The notes under the pieces were generated by a model, which was not told where the DNA came from, did no database searches, and saw only the letters and a list, made by a program, of their open reading frames with translations. Source: Pseudomonas lini (GTDB lineage Bacteria > Pseudomonadota > Gammaproteobacteria > Pseudomonadales > Pseudomonadaceae). Taken from it: 64,000 nt of DNA. Both the position numbers and the translations under genes were made by a program. The stretch is from contig NZ_JAUSSR010000001.1 of assembly GCF_030812475.1 (NCBI RefSeq), positions 1 through 64,000 of the forward strand, given 5' to 3'. Of the stretch, positions 7,907 to 16,538 are shown one piece after another (the first letter of the stretch is position 1; each line of letters begins with the position of its first letter).

Positions 7907-10000
7907 ATGGCAAACCCGGACGCCCTGAGTCAGCAGCGAGCTTCTAGTCGCCTGCTGCAACCGACCGTCAAATCGCATCTGGCCTATACGCTATTATGTG
8001 CCCTGGTCATGATGGTCATGTTGACCCTGCTGCGCGTCGCGCTGCTGGTCTACAACCGCGAGATGATTCTCGACACTCCAGCCTCTACCTTTTTCGAAGC
8101 GTTCACCAACGGTATGCGTTTCGACCTGCGCCTGGTGGTCTACCTCTGCATTCCGCTGCTGCTGGCGCTGTTCAGTGCGCGGGCCATGGCCGCCCGCGGG
8201 TTCTTCCGTCTCTGGCTGACCATCGTCTCGAGCATTGCATTGTTCCTCGGCCTGATGGAGATGGACTTCTACCGCGAGTTCCACCAGCGCCTCAACGGCC
8301 TGGTCTTCCAGTACATCAAGGAAGACCCGAAAACCGTGACCAGCATGCTCTGGTACGGTTTTCCGGTGGTTCGTTACCTGCTGGCCTGGGCCGTAGGCAC
8401 CGTGATCCTGACCCTGGCGTTCAAGGGCGCCGATCGCGCCACCCGTCCTCGCGGTCCATTCAGTGGCGGCACTGTCAGCACGCGCCAGATCGCCCCGTGG
8501 TATTCGCGCATCGCGGTGTTCGTGGTCTGCCTGATGGTCTGCGTAGTCGCTGCCCGCGGCACCCTGCGCCAGGGCCCGCCGATGCGTTGGGGTGACGTCT
8601 ACACCACCGACTCCAATTTCGCCAACCAGCTGGGCCTCAACGGTACCTTGTCGCTGGTCGAAGCGGCCAAGAGCCGGATGTCCGAAGATCGCGACAACAT
8701 CTGGAAAGCCACGCTGCCACAGGCGCAAGCTCAGCAAATCGTGCGTGACATGCTGGTGCTGCCGGACGACAAACTGGTGGATGCCGAGACCGCCGCCGTG
8801 CGTCGCGATTACACGCCGCCGGCCGACAAGACCCTGCCGATCAAGAATGTCGTCGTGATCCTGATGGAAAGCATGGCCGGTCACTCGGTCGGTGCATTGG
8901 GCGCACCGGGCAACATCACGCCGTACCTCGACAAACTGTCGAAGGAAGGTCTGCTGTTCGACCGCTTCTTCTCCAACGGTACCCATACTCACCAAGGTAT
9001 GTTCGCCACCATGGCCTGCTTCCCGAACCTGCCGGGGTTTGAATACCTGATGCAGACCCCGGAAGGCGGCCACAAGTTGTCCGGTTTGCCGCAATTGCTC
9101 AGCGCTCGTGATTACGACGACGTATATGTCTACAACGGCGACTTTGCCTGGGATAACCAGTCGGGTTTCTTCAGCAACCAGGGCATGACCAACTTCATTG
9201 GTCGTAACGACTTCGTGAACCCGGTGTTCTCCGATCCGACGTGGGGCGTGTCCGACCAGGACATGTTCGATCGTGGTCTGGTCGAGCTCAAGGCGCGGGA
9301 AAACGGCAAGCCGTTCTACGCATTGCTGCAGACCCTGTCGAACCACACGCCATACGCCTTGCCGACACCCTTGCCGGTTGAGCGCGTGACCGATCGCGGT
9401 AACCTGAACGAACACTTGACCGCCATGCGCTACGCAGACTGGGCGCTGGGCCAGTTCTTTGAAAAGGCCCGCAAGGAGCCGTACTTCAACGAGACCCTGT
9501 TTGTCGTTGTGGGCGACCACGGGTTTGGCAACGAGCGCCAGATCACCGAAATGGACCTGGGCCGCTTCAACGTGCCAATGCTGTTCATCGCACCGGGCAT
9601 CCAGGAAAAGTTCGGCCAGCGTGACCACACCGTGGGCACTCAGATCGATATCGTGCCGACCATCATGGGCCGGATCGGTGGCGAAGTGCGCCATCAGTGC
9701 TGGGGGCGTGACCTGCTCAACCTTCCCGAAGGCGATCCCGGTTTCGGCGTGATCAAACCGTCGGGCAGCGAGCAGACCACGGCCATCATCACGGCCGACC
9801 AGATTCTGGTCCTGCCGAAGGAAAAGGAAATGGCGCCGAAGCTGTACCAATATGAATTCGGTGCTACCCCGCGCGCCGAGGTCGTTGCGGATGCGCCGCG
9901 AACGGCAGAGTTGAAACTCAAGCTCGAAGCATTCCTGCAAACGGCGACCAAGAGCCTGATCGACAACACCGCCGGCGTGGTGGATGGCAAGCCGGACTGA
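7907..10000 (+). CDS. LTA synthase-family membrane sulfatase-fold phosphotransferase
   Basis: 697 residues. Five hydrophobic segments lie in the first 220 residues (about 25-49, 75-93, 100-117, 150-170 and 200-218), followed by a periplasmic LtaS/sulfatase domain. Expected active-site elements are visible: ILMESM with Glu321, the GTHTHQGM loop around Thr359 that carries the nucleophile in this family, and GDHGFGNE with Asp537-His538. Relatives transfer phosphoglycerol or phosphoethanolamine to envelope glycans; the substrate here is not readable. The start lacks an obvious Shine-Dalgarno sequence. A strong bidirectional terminator follows. Confidence 0.9.
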   Translation: MANPDALSQQRASSRLLQPTVKSHLAYTLLCALVMMVMLTLLRVALLVYNREMILDTPASTFFEAFTNGMRFDLRLVVYLCIPLLLALFSARAMAARGFFRLWLTIVSSIALFLGLMEMDFYREFHQRLNGLVFQYIKEDPKTVTSMLWYGFPVVRYLLAWAVGTVILTLAFKGADRATRPRGPFSGGTVSTRQIAPWYSRIAVFVVCLMVCVVAARGTLRQGPPMRWGDVYTTDSNFANQLGLNGTLSLVEAAKSRMSEDRDNIWKATLPQAQAQQIVRDMLVLPDDKLVDAETAAVRRDYTPPADKTLPIKNVVVILMESMAGHSVGALGAPGNITPYLDKLSKEGLLFDRFFSNGTHTHQGMFATMACFPNLPGFEYLMQTPEGGHKLSGLPQLLSARDYDDVYVYNGDFAWDNQSGFFSNQGMTNFIGRNDFVNPVFSDPTWGVSDQDMFDRGLVELKARENGKPFYALLQTLSNHTPYALPTPLPVERVTDRGNLNEHLTAMRYADWALGQFFEKARKEPYFNETLFVVVGDHGFGNERQITEMDLGRFNVPMLFIAPGIQEKFGQRDHTVGTQIDIVPTIMGRIGGEVRHQCWGRDLLNLPEGDPGFGVIKPSGSEQTTAIITADQILVLPKEKEMAPKLYQYEFGATPRAEVVADAPRTAELKLKLEAFLQTATKSLIDNTAGVVDGKPD

Positions 10001-10079
10001 ATGTTCAGGCAATAAAGCAGAGACCGTAATGGGCTAATGCCGATGGTCAAGGCTTTCTGCTTGACCTTGGGCAGCAAAA

Positions 10080-10118
10080 AAAAGGATCCGGTGTCTTTAC
10101 TGACATCGGATTTTTTTT
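10080..10118 (+). terminator. Intrinsic terminator after the LtaS-family gene
   Basis: ATCCGGTGTC pairs with GACATCGGAT (one G-T pair) around a six-base loop, preceded by A8 and followed by T8, so it could work on either strand. Confidence 0.92.
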
Positions 10119-10182
10119 GCCCCTTGGATGGGTAGCGTACCGCTCTGAAATTCTGGATCAGCGCGCAGTTCAAGGGTAATAC

Positions 10183-10198
10183 CTGTCAACTTTGACAG
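10183..10198. promoter_or_regulatory. lux-box-like palindrome upstream of the exported redox pair
   Basis: CTGTCAA-CT-TTGACAG is a perfect inverted repeat with the CT-N12-AG layout of LuxR-family boxes, and the preceding AC matches the ACCTG edge seen in las/rhl boxes. It lies 277 bases before the chosen start of the large exported gene and 28 bases before a small open frame. No luxI or luxR gene is present in the window. Binding is inferred from the pattern only. Confidence 0.4.
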
Positions 10199-10225
10199 TA
10201 GACGGCCTTATGATTTGAGGATTTC

Positions 10226-10462
10226 ATGAAGGCGCTTGTGGTACTGGGTCCAACGATTGAAAACGGACTGTATTTCAAGGATGAATGCCCCTCTGTTCCT
10301 GTCTCTATGGCGTCATGCCATGTCGTGGTCATGCAGTGGAACCGTATTGGAAGGCATTCCAATAGAAACGCCGGGGTCGGCTTTGGCTCTTTGTTGCCTG
10401 CCGCTTCGGTTCAGGTGGTTCACCGCAGGACACTGAATCAGCAGACGCGTCCGAAAGGTTGA
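10226..10462 (+). CDS. Possible small leader ORF, unknown
   Basis: 78 codons with ATG preceded by GAGG at five bases, ending 12 bases before the large exported gene. The product (MKALVVLGPTIENGLYF, then Val/Arg-rich) matches nothing I recognise and the second half looks random. It may be untranslated leader sequence. The remaining gap between the terminator at 10118 and the large gene contains only this frame and the lux-box-like palindrome. Confidence 0.25.
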   Translation: MKALVVLGPTIENGLYFKDECPSVPVSMASCHVVVMQWNRIGRHSNRNAGVGFGSLLPAASVQVVHRRTLNQQTRPKG

Positions 10463-10474
10463 ATTGCTTGGCTG

Positions 10475-13400
10475 ATGAGTGAGGCTTTCTTTATGGATAA
10501 GTCTGTCGGTACGCTTCGTTTGCTGTTTATCGCCTGTCTGTTGGCGCTGGGCGCGATTATCGCTTTGGTGGTTTTCCCCAAAACATCAGCTTCATCTCCC
10601 TCGCCTCGCTCATGTACGGCGCCCGCCTATGAACAGGGTAAGGTTTATGAGCAGGGCGATCAGGTTCAGCATGTCGATCGGCTATTCGAATGCTGGAAAG
10701 ATGAAGAGGCACCGCTTGGCGTCGGCAGTTGGCAGTGGTGTCGGCAACCGACCTATGAGCCGTTTCTTTCAACTGGCCCCTGGAAAGATGCATGGAAAGA
10801 GCTCGGCGAATGCGGTGGATTCGAGGGCAATCGCCTGACGTTGGATTTTTCCACGCTCAGCGGCAAAGCGCCCCTGAAGCCGGCCGTGCCGGGTGTCGCT
10901 CGCGCCGACCAGATGGTCGTCGGAGTCCTGCGTTGCAAGGCCGAAGAGATTGCGATCAGCGCGAAGGCCAACGAAACGATACACCTCGATAATTTGAAAG
11001 CTTGTGACTATCAACTGGTGATGAATACCGCTGATGGGTACAGCCCGCTGAATACCCCACGCATTATCTCGTTCAAGGAGGCGCAGGGGGAGGAGCAAGC
11101 GGTGACGGTCAAGTATCGACCGCCGGTGGAAGTCAGCAAGCTCAGCGGTTTACCCGGGATAAAAATCGAGCTGTTTGCCCAGGGGCTTATTCAGCCCCGG
11201 CAGATGGCGATGGGCAAGAACGTATTGTATGTCGGCTCCAGCGCTATTCCTTCATACGTCTATGACGGAAAAATCGGCGACATGATCTACGCACTGCCTC
11301 TGGATGAGACAGGTAAACCGACAGGTATCCATGTGGTTGCCAGTGGTCTGGAGGAACCCCATGGCGTGGCGTATCGCGACGGTGATCTGTATTACTCGAC
11401 CACGGGTGGTCTGTATCGCTTGCGTAATGCCGATGCCAACTACAAAGATCCAAAACCCGAGCTGGTCTTCAGCTTTCCAGCGGACGACAAGCTGTTTCCC
11501 TTGCCTTCGCAGGCGTCGGGATCGAGCACTCGCGTCTGGCACATGAAACACCCCTTGCGTTTCAATCCGCTCGATCCGTCAGACAAGTGGATTTATACGG
11601 CAGTGGGCATTCCCTGCAACCTGTGCATGATTCCTCCCGACAAGCGTTATGGGACCGTCTTGCGTTATTCCCTGGAAACAGGAGAGTCCGAGATTCTGGC
11701 CACGGGGGTGCGTAACTCTGTGGGTTTCGACTGGAATCCCCAAGACGGCAAGATATGGTTCAGTGACAACAATCGCCAAGGCTTCCCCAACCCGGACGAA
11801 GTCAACGTGATCAGCAAGCCCGGTTTGCATTTCGGCGTGCCTTACAGGTTTGGTAAAAACACGCCCGGCTTCACCGAGGAGGAATATCGGGATCCAAGGG
11901 TAATCCAGCCGCCGCTGGTGCCTGGTGCCATTGTGTCGGACAAGTCGCTTGAACAGATCAATCCCGCCGATTATGTGCCAGCGGCTTTTGCCTCGGGAAC
12001 CAACACCGCGCCGCTGGGCGTCAAGTTCTGGTCTGGCTACCCCGGCGCGGCGGCGGGTACCCAGCGTTTACTTGTCGCCGTGCATGGTGCGGGCTCCATC
12101 GCGCGTCCCGGCATGGATATACAAATGCTGACCATTCAGGGCGGTAAGCAAGTCGTCAATCAGATCCCGTTGATCAATGGGTTTGTGCAGGACCCGGATC
12201 GATTCGATGTCTATTGCCTGGATAACTCGTGCATCGGACGCCCCGTAGAGTTTCTTGAACTGGCGGATGGCAGCCTGTTGATCAGTGACGACGTCGCCGG
12301 GGTCATTTATCGCGTGCGCTATGACGCAACCGGGTTGCCGCCGACCCGGTTGGAATTGCGCCCGACGTTGCCGCCAAACGGACTGGAAAACGAGATGATC
12401 AGCGGTTACCTGATTGATCCCGATGGCAATAGCCGGCTGGTGCAAATGTCCTGGCACTACGCAGACAATGCGGCAAGAATAATTCTCGATGGGCTTAAGT
12501 ATGGTCAGTATCAGTTGCGGCTCAACGACGTAAAAAACTGGATTCCTCAGGTACGAAATACTTCCTTTACCCTCTCGGAAGCTAACAGAAGTCAGACCAT
12601 CACCCTGATTTACCGCGAGCGGCCGATCAAGCTTGAGGTCAAGGTCAAGATTCAGGCTCCGGCCAAACCAGCTTCGGTCACCGATGCTCAATGGCGCATC
12701 AGCCTGGTCAACGAGGACCAAAGCGATGCTGAGCCACGGGTCGTTGAAGTCCCATGGGGTGGAAGTACGACACAAACCCTCGACTATGGAAATTACAAGG
12801 TTATCTATCCGTTTTACTCGAAGGAAAAACCGCAGCCGGAACTGGAATCGGTAGTGATTGATGAGGCCAGTGAGGACTGGCAACTACCCTCAATGGCCTA
12901 TCAACATGTCGAAAACCTGGGCGAGAAGGTCCTGGTTGAATCCTGCACTAAATGCCACGCGGTCGAGCGCTTCGACAATTTGCGCATGGCCTTGGCCTGG
13001 AACGTGGCGGGCCAGGATGCGCTGGTCAAACTCATCGAGACCATGGGGGTGTCAGGGCACTGTGACACCACCTGTGCGACTGAAGTCAGCAAGCACTTGA
13101 TAAACGTCATCTGGAAACCCTACCTCGATCAGGCCGAATCCCATGGCGCACGCCAAATGCGATTGTTGACGCCAAGTGAGTATGCCGCCAGCGTCAGGGA
13201 CATCCTGGGTGTAGAGATCAACGCCGAAAAGTTGCCAGCTGACAAATCGGAGAAAGACTTCAAGTACCCTGGGGAGGCGGACAAGGGCATTCTGCAGGCA
13301 GAGGACGTCAAACTGTTCTACGACATGGCATTGTCGGTGGCAGAGCGCGTTCCGGCGGCACGCTTGAGTGCGCTGGCAACCTCCCGCGCAGGAACTGACC

Positions 13401-14617
13401 TGGTGACCTCGTTGGGCTATCAGTTGTTCCGTCGACCTGTGTCCGACGCTGAGCGTTTGCGCTATCAGAAACTGTTCGATGAGCAGGGGGCGCCTGCTTT
13501 GATCGCCGCTCTTTTGCTATCGCCGCATTTTCTTTATCGCTCGGAGTTGGGGCTGCAGACAACGGCTGACGGCAAGGTGTATCAGTTGACACCATTCGAG
13601 GTAGCCACTGCGCTCTCTTTCGGATTCTTGGGTACGACTCCGGATGTTGAGCTGTTGGCCAAGGCGCAGCGCAACGAGCTGCAGACCTCTCAACAGATCT
13701 CGGCCGAGATTGAGCGAATGATGGAAACGGATCGCGGTATCGAGCAATTCAACCGTTTCGTCAGCTACTACGCCAGGACGGTCCGCGGTGTCCAGGAAAA
13801 GCCGGGGTTGAGTAAGGATATGGTGGAACTCATGGCTCAAGAGCAGTATCTGCTGAGCAAAAACCTGCTCCTGAGTGGAGGAACGCTGAGTCAGTTGTTC
13901 AACCCCGGTTATACCTATCTGAACCAGGACCTGGCCACGCACTACGCAATCAAAGGGGTCACGGGCAGCACGATGCAAAAGGTAGCGGTAGATGAAACAC
14001 GGGGAGGCTTGTTGCATCTGGGGCTGACCCAGGCCGCCACATCGGATTACCTGAGCACCTCATTGGTCAAGCGTGGAATCATGATTCGCGAGCAAATGTT
14101 CTGCCGCGAGTTTGGTGCACCCGTGGACGCCGACCCTACGGACCCTGTTTATCCGCCACGTGCGGTGACCACCCGTGAGCATTGGGACCTGGTTAATGGT
14201 GAGCAGGCTTCAGAGGGGCGCTGCTGGCGATGCCATCAATATATGAATGACACCGGGTCATCGATGGAACATTACGACGCAGCCGGTCGCTTCCGAACCG
14301 AGGAAAAAGCCTACAACTTTGACCAGTACCCGCAGATGTTGCCGATCAAGGCTTCCGGTCCGTTTATCAGTACGACCGGAACCGAGCAGATCAATGACGT
14401 CCGGGATATCGCAAAAATTATTCCACGCAATTCAGCGTCACAATTTTGCATGGCCGATAGCTACTTCCGATTTGTGTTTGGCACCAAATCGGATGTATCG
14501 ACCGCCGGGACCGTGAGGGAAGTTGCCGCTGGTTTGAAGGCCTCAGGCTCCCTGGCAGAGATGTTGAAAACCCTGGGTACTTCCAATGCATTCATCTACA
14601 AGACCGAAAGGAATTGA
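10475..14617 (+). CDS. Giant exported beta-propeller/cytochrome/DUF1592-DUF1588-DUF1585 protein
   Basis: 1380 residues; a second ATG at 10493 has the better Shine-Dalgarno (GAGG at eight bases) and may be the true start. Regions in order: a hydrophobic signal or anchor (about 13-35); a Cys/Trp-rich module at 47-113 resembling a CBM5/12 chitin-binding domain (YEQGDQVQHVDRLFECW, GSWQWC); a beta-propeller of the soluble glucose/sorbosone dehydrogenase type (about 225-620: GLEEPHGVAYRDGDLYY, GVRNSVGFDWNPQDGKIWFSD); Ig-like strands; a CxxCH haem site at 824-828 (CTKCH); then planctomycete-type DUF1587/1595/1592/1588/1585 segments (LTPSEYAASVRDILGVE, YQLFRRPVSDAERLRY, ALLLSPHFLYRSE, CWRCHQYMNDTGSSMEHYD with a second CxxCH at 1250-1254, and the NAFIYKTERN end). 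It is followed within three bases by a DUF1552 gene. Likely a periplasmic or surface oxidoreductase; the substrate is unknown. Confidence 0.85.
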   Translation: MSEAFFMDKSVGTLRLLFIACLLALGAIIALVVFPKTSASSPSPRSCTAPAYEQGKVYEQGDQVQHVDRLFECWKDEEAPLGVGSWQWCRQPTYEPFLSTGPWKDAWKELGECGGFEGNRLTLDFSTLSGKAPLKPAVPGVARADQMVVGVLRCKAEEIAISAKANETIHLDNLKACDYQLVMNTADGYSPLNTPRIISFKEAQGEEQAVTVKYRPPVEVSKLSGLPGIKIELFAQGLIQPRQMAMGKNVLYVGSSAIPSYVYDGKIGDMIYALPLDETGKPTGIHVVASGLEEPHGVAYRDGDLYYSTTGGLYRLRNADANYKDPKPELVFSFPADDKLFPLPSQASGSSTRVWHMKHPLRFNPLDPSDKWIYTAVGIPCNLCMIPPDKRYGTVLRYSLETGESEILATGVRNSVGFDWNPQDGKIWFSDNNRQGFPNPDEVNVISKPGLHFGVPYRFGKNTPGFTEEEYRDPRVIQPPLVPGAIVSDKSLEQINPADYVPAAFASGTNTAPLGVKFWSGYPGAAAGTQRLLVAVHGAGSIARPGMDIQMLTIQGGKQVVNQIPLINGFVQDPDRFDVYCLDNSCIGRPVEFLELADGSLLISDDVAGVIYRVRYDATGLPPTRLELRPTLPPNGLENEMISGYLIDPDGNSRLVQMSWHYADNAARIILDGLKYGQYQLRLNDVKNWIPQVRNTSFTLSEANRSQTITLIYRERPIKLEVKVKIQAPAKPASVTDAQWRISLVNEDQSDAEPRVVEVPWGGSTTQTLDYGNYKVIYPFYSKEKPQPELESVVIDEASEDWQLPSMAYQHVENLGEKVLVESCTKCHAVERFDNLRMALAWNVAGQDALVKLIETMGVSGHCDTTCATEVSKHLINVIWKPYLDQAESHGARQMRLLTPSEYAASVRDILGVEINAEKLPADKSEKDFKYPGEADKGILQAEDVKLFYDMALSVAERVPAARLSALATSRAGTDLVTSLGYQLFRRPVSDAERLRYQKLFDEQGAPALIAALLLSPHFLYRSELGLQTTADGKVYQLTPFEVATALSFGFLGTTPDVELLAKAQRNELQTSQQISAEIERMMETDRGIEQFNRFVSYYARTVRGVQEKPGLSKDMVELMAQEQYLLSKNLLLSGGTLSQLFNPGYTYLNQDLATHYAIKGVTGSTMQKVAVDETRGGLLHLGLTQAATSDYLSTSLVKRGIMIREQMFCREFGAPVDADPTDPVYPPRAVTTREHWDLVNGEQASEGRCWRCHQYMNDTGSSMEHYDAAGRFRTEEKAYNFDQYPQMLPIKASGPFISTTGTEQINDVRDIAKIIPRNSASQFCMADSYFRFVFGTKSDVSTAGTVREVAAGLKASGSLAEMLKTLGTSNAFIYKTERN

Positions 14618-14619
14618 TC

Positions 14620-15984
14620 ATGGGCATTTTGAAAAGTCGTCGGCGTTTTCTGGCGGGCCTGGCTGCGGCGGGTATCTATGGTCCCCTGACCCAATTTGGA
14701 TTGGCGCGCATGGCATTGGCAGGGCAAACCCAGCAAGCTCAATTGAAGGTAGTGTTTGTCGTGTTACCTGACGGTCTGGCGGTGGACTCCTTCCAGGGCG
14801 GTGAAAATTTTGGTGACGGGCTCGGGTTGTGGCATCCCGTTGCATCTGAAATGGATACCGCGGCATTCACTTTGAGCGAAGTCAGCTCGGAACTGGCCGC
14901 CTATCGTAGTCAATCGTTATACCTGCGTGGAATTCTTCTGGGACCAGGGAATGCTGGCCATAACGCCTGGGGTTGGCTATTACGTGACAGTCAACAGAAC
15001 CATTCGTCTATCGACGTCCTGTTGGGGCAAGCGATGCCGGGCAGTGAGCCGACGCACCGCAGTCTGTTTGCCGGTCCCCATGCCGGGATCGACGGTTATC
15101 CCTGGTTTGTTTCATACCAGGGGACTGCAATTCGCACGCCTTACCGCGACCCAAAGTTGATGGCTGAGTCGTTGTTCAAGGCCCCCGTTCAAATGAAGCG
15201 CTCCGAACCTGGAGCCGGCTCGCTGTTGGAGGCAGCCCTGGTGGATATCCAGGAGGTCAAAAGCAAGCTCTCCGCCGGCGAACGGCAAAAGCTCGATACC
15301 CATCTGGACTCGGTACGGCAGGTTATCAAGGATCTTGAGGATGCACGTCCACCCGTGGGTGAATGCCAGCCAGTGACGCTGGAACCTGTGGATTACAGGA
15401 GTGCGCTGCACCGCAACCGGATTCAGGCCGACCATCATCAAGTGGTGGCAACTGCCTTGAGTTGTGGGATAACCCGCGTCGCCACGATTCAAATCGGGCG
15501 CTCGGCGGAGTCGCTCAATATCATTGATGTCAGTCCCACCAGTAATCCCCATGAGTGTGCTCACCGTCGCTCCGGGGAAGCATTCTGGAAGGGAACGCGG
15601 CAATGGTATGTTCGGCAGGTCAAACTATTGATGGACGAATTGTCCCGGTATCAGGATCCACACGTGCCCGGCGACAACCTGCTCAAACATACCCTCGTCG
15701 TACTCACTAGCGAAATGGCCGATGGAGCCCCTGAGCACACGATTGATATGCCCATGGTGTTGATGGGGGGGGCGAGTGGTTTGCTCAAAAGCGGGGAGGG
15801 TGCAGGACGGTATTTCAATATCACGCAGCAGGCCGATCGTCAGCACCATGCAGGGAACCCGACCATTGGCAAGCGCTTCGTTGACATGCAGCGCATATGG
15901 GCAACCATAGCCAAAGCTGCGGGAACGAGCGTGCCTTACGGAGGTAACATCGAGCCAGTCACAGGAATTTTCAGCAACGTTTGA
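14620..15984 (+). CDS. Tat-exported DUF1552-family protein
   Basis: 454 residues from the ATG at 14620; GGAA about seven bases upstream supports it, and a TTG two codons earlier would overlap the previous stop. The N terminus SRRRFLAGLAAAG is a twin-arginine signal, implying folded or cofactor-bearing export. The body fits DUF1552: LKVVFVVLPDGLAVDSF, SLYLRGILLGPGNAGHNAWGW, SALHRNRIQADHHQVVATAL, TLVVLTSEMADGAPEHTIDMP and a GNPTIGKRFVDMQRIW ending. In Planctomycetes, Verrucomicrobia and myxobacteria this family is encoded beside DUF1592/1588/1585 cytochrome proteins, exactly as here. The activity is undetermined; the fold is alkaline-phosphatase/sulfatase-like. Confidence 0.85.
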   Translation: MGILKSRRRFLAGLAAAGIYGPLTQFGLARMALAGQTQQAQLKVVFVVLPDGLAVDSFQGGENFGDGLGLWHPVASEMDTAAFTLSEVSSELAAYRSQSLYLRGILLGPGNAGHNAWGWLLRDSQQNHSSIDVLLGQAMPGSEPTHRSLFAGPHAGIDGYPWFVSYQGTAIRTPYRDPKLMAESLFKAPVQMKRSEPGAGSLLEAALVDIQEVKSKLSAGERQKLDTHLDSVRQVIKDLEDARPPVGECQPVTLEPVDYRSALHRNRIQADHHQVVATALSCGITRVATIQIGRSAESLNIIDVSPTSNPHECAHRRSGEAFWKGTRQWYVRQVKLLMDELSRYQDPHVPGDNLLKHTLVVLTSEMADGAPEHTIDMPMVLMGGASGLLKSGEGAGRYFNITQQADRQHHAGNPTIGKRFVDMQRIWATIAKAAGTSVPYGGNIEPVTGIFSNV

Positions 15985-16034
15985 GGACGCTTTGCAGTCT
16001 GTGCGTGCGTGCACCGGCTTCGACACACCGCCCG

Positions 16035-16068
16035 GAAAAAATGCCAGTCAGTGAGACTGACTGGCATT
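16035..16068 (-). terminator. Intrinsic terminator of the DUF3309 gene
   Basis: A 13-base-pair perfect stem (AATGCCAGTCAGT with ACTGACTGGCATT) around GAG, followed on the minus strand by a T run. It lies 33 bases past the small minus-strand gene and also separates it from the convergent DUF1552 gene. Confidence 0.88.
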
Positions 16069-16100
16069 GGATTTCAGCAGGTTATCTGCCTTTCAAAGCT

Positions 16101-16253
16101 TCATATCTTGCCAAGCAATAGCAGGATCAACAGCACCACCAACACCACGCCGATGATACCCGACGGGCCATACCCCCAACTTCTGGAGTGCGGGAAGACC
16201 GGTAAGCCACCTACCAGCAGGAGGATCAGGATAATGATCAGAATTGTGCCCAT
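16101..16253 (-). CDS. DUF3309 small membrane protein
   Basis: A 50-residue protein on the minus strand: MGTILIIILILLLVGGLPVF, then HSRSWGYGPSG, then a second hydrophobic segment IIGVVLVVLLILLLLGKI. Two transmembrane helices with a short polar turn match the DUF3309 family. GGAAATAAAC precedes the ATG. Its own terminator lies at 16035-16068. These genes are often stress-induced in proteobacteria; no function is proven. The AT-rich 285-base gap at 16254-16538 presumably holds its promoter and that of the divergent SDR gene; I see no gene in it. Confidence 0.85.
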   Translation of the reverse strand: MGTILIIILILLLVGGLPVFPHSRSWGYGPSGIIGVVLVVLLILLLLGKI

Positions 16254-16538
16254 GTTTATTTCCTTGTTGGAAGTGTTCTGGAACTACCTGGCGTTTAACT
16301 GTCAGCCGTGATGCCATAAAACCAGGATGCTTACAAAATCCGACTGTTGCCCATGAAAGAAAATTCCAAGTTTTTTTAATGTTTTTCGAAGAAAGGCTTA
16401 TTTCGTTTTTACTCCATTAGTTGGTCGGAGGCCTTCCACGGTTTGCCTGGGCCATTCAGCAATCTGATGGAGCGTGGGTCGGGCAATGTCCTTCGCTACA
16501 CTCGACGCATCTTCCCCGGAACAACAAGGCTGTTTGCT

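Noticed and set aside
7994-10012. A 672-codon frame antisense to the LtaS-family gene
   Set aside because: Same GC-driven antisense opening. The His/Gln-rich product has no recognisable motif and no start signal.
10192-10214. TTGACA and TATGAT as a sigma-70 promoter within the lux-box-like palindrome
   Set aside because: Spacing between the two is only 11 bases, too short for sigma-70.
16009-16311. A 100-codon plus-strand frame at 16009
   Set aside because: It crosses the DUF3309 terminator and is antisense to that gene; the DUF3309 product on the minus strand is convincing.
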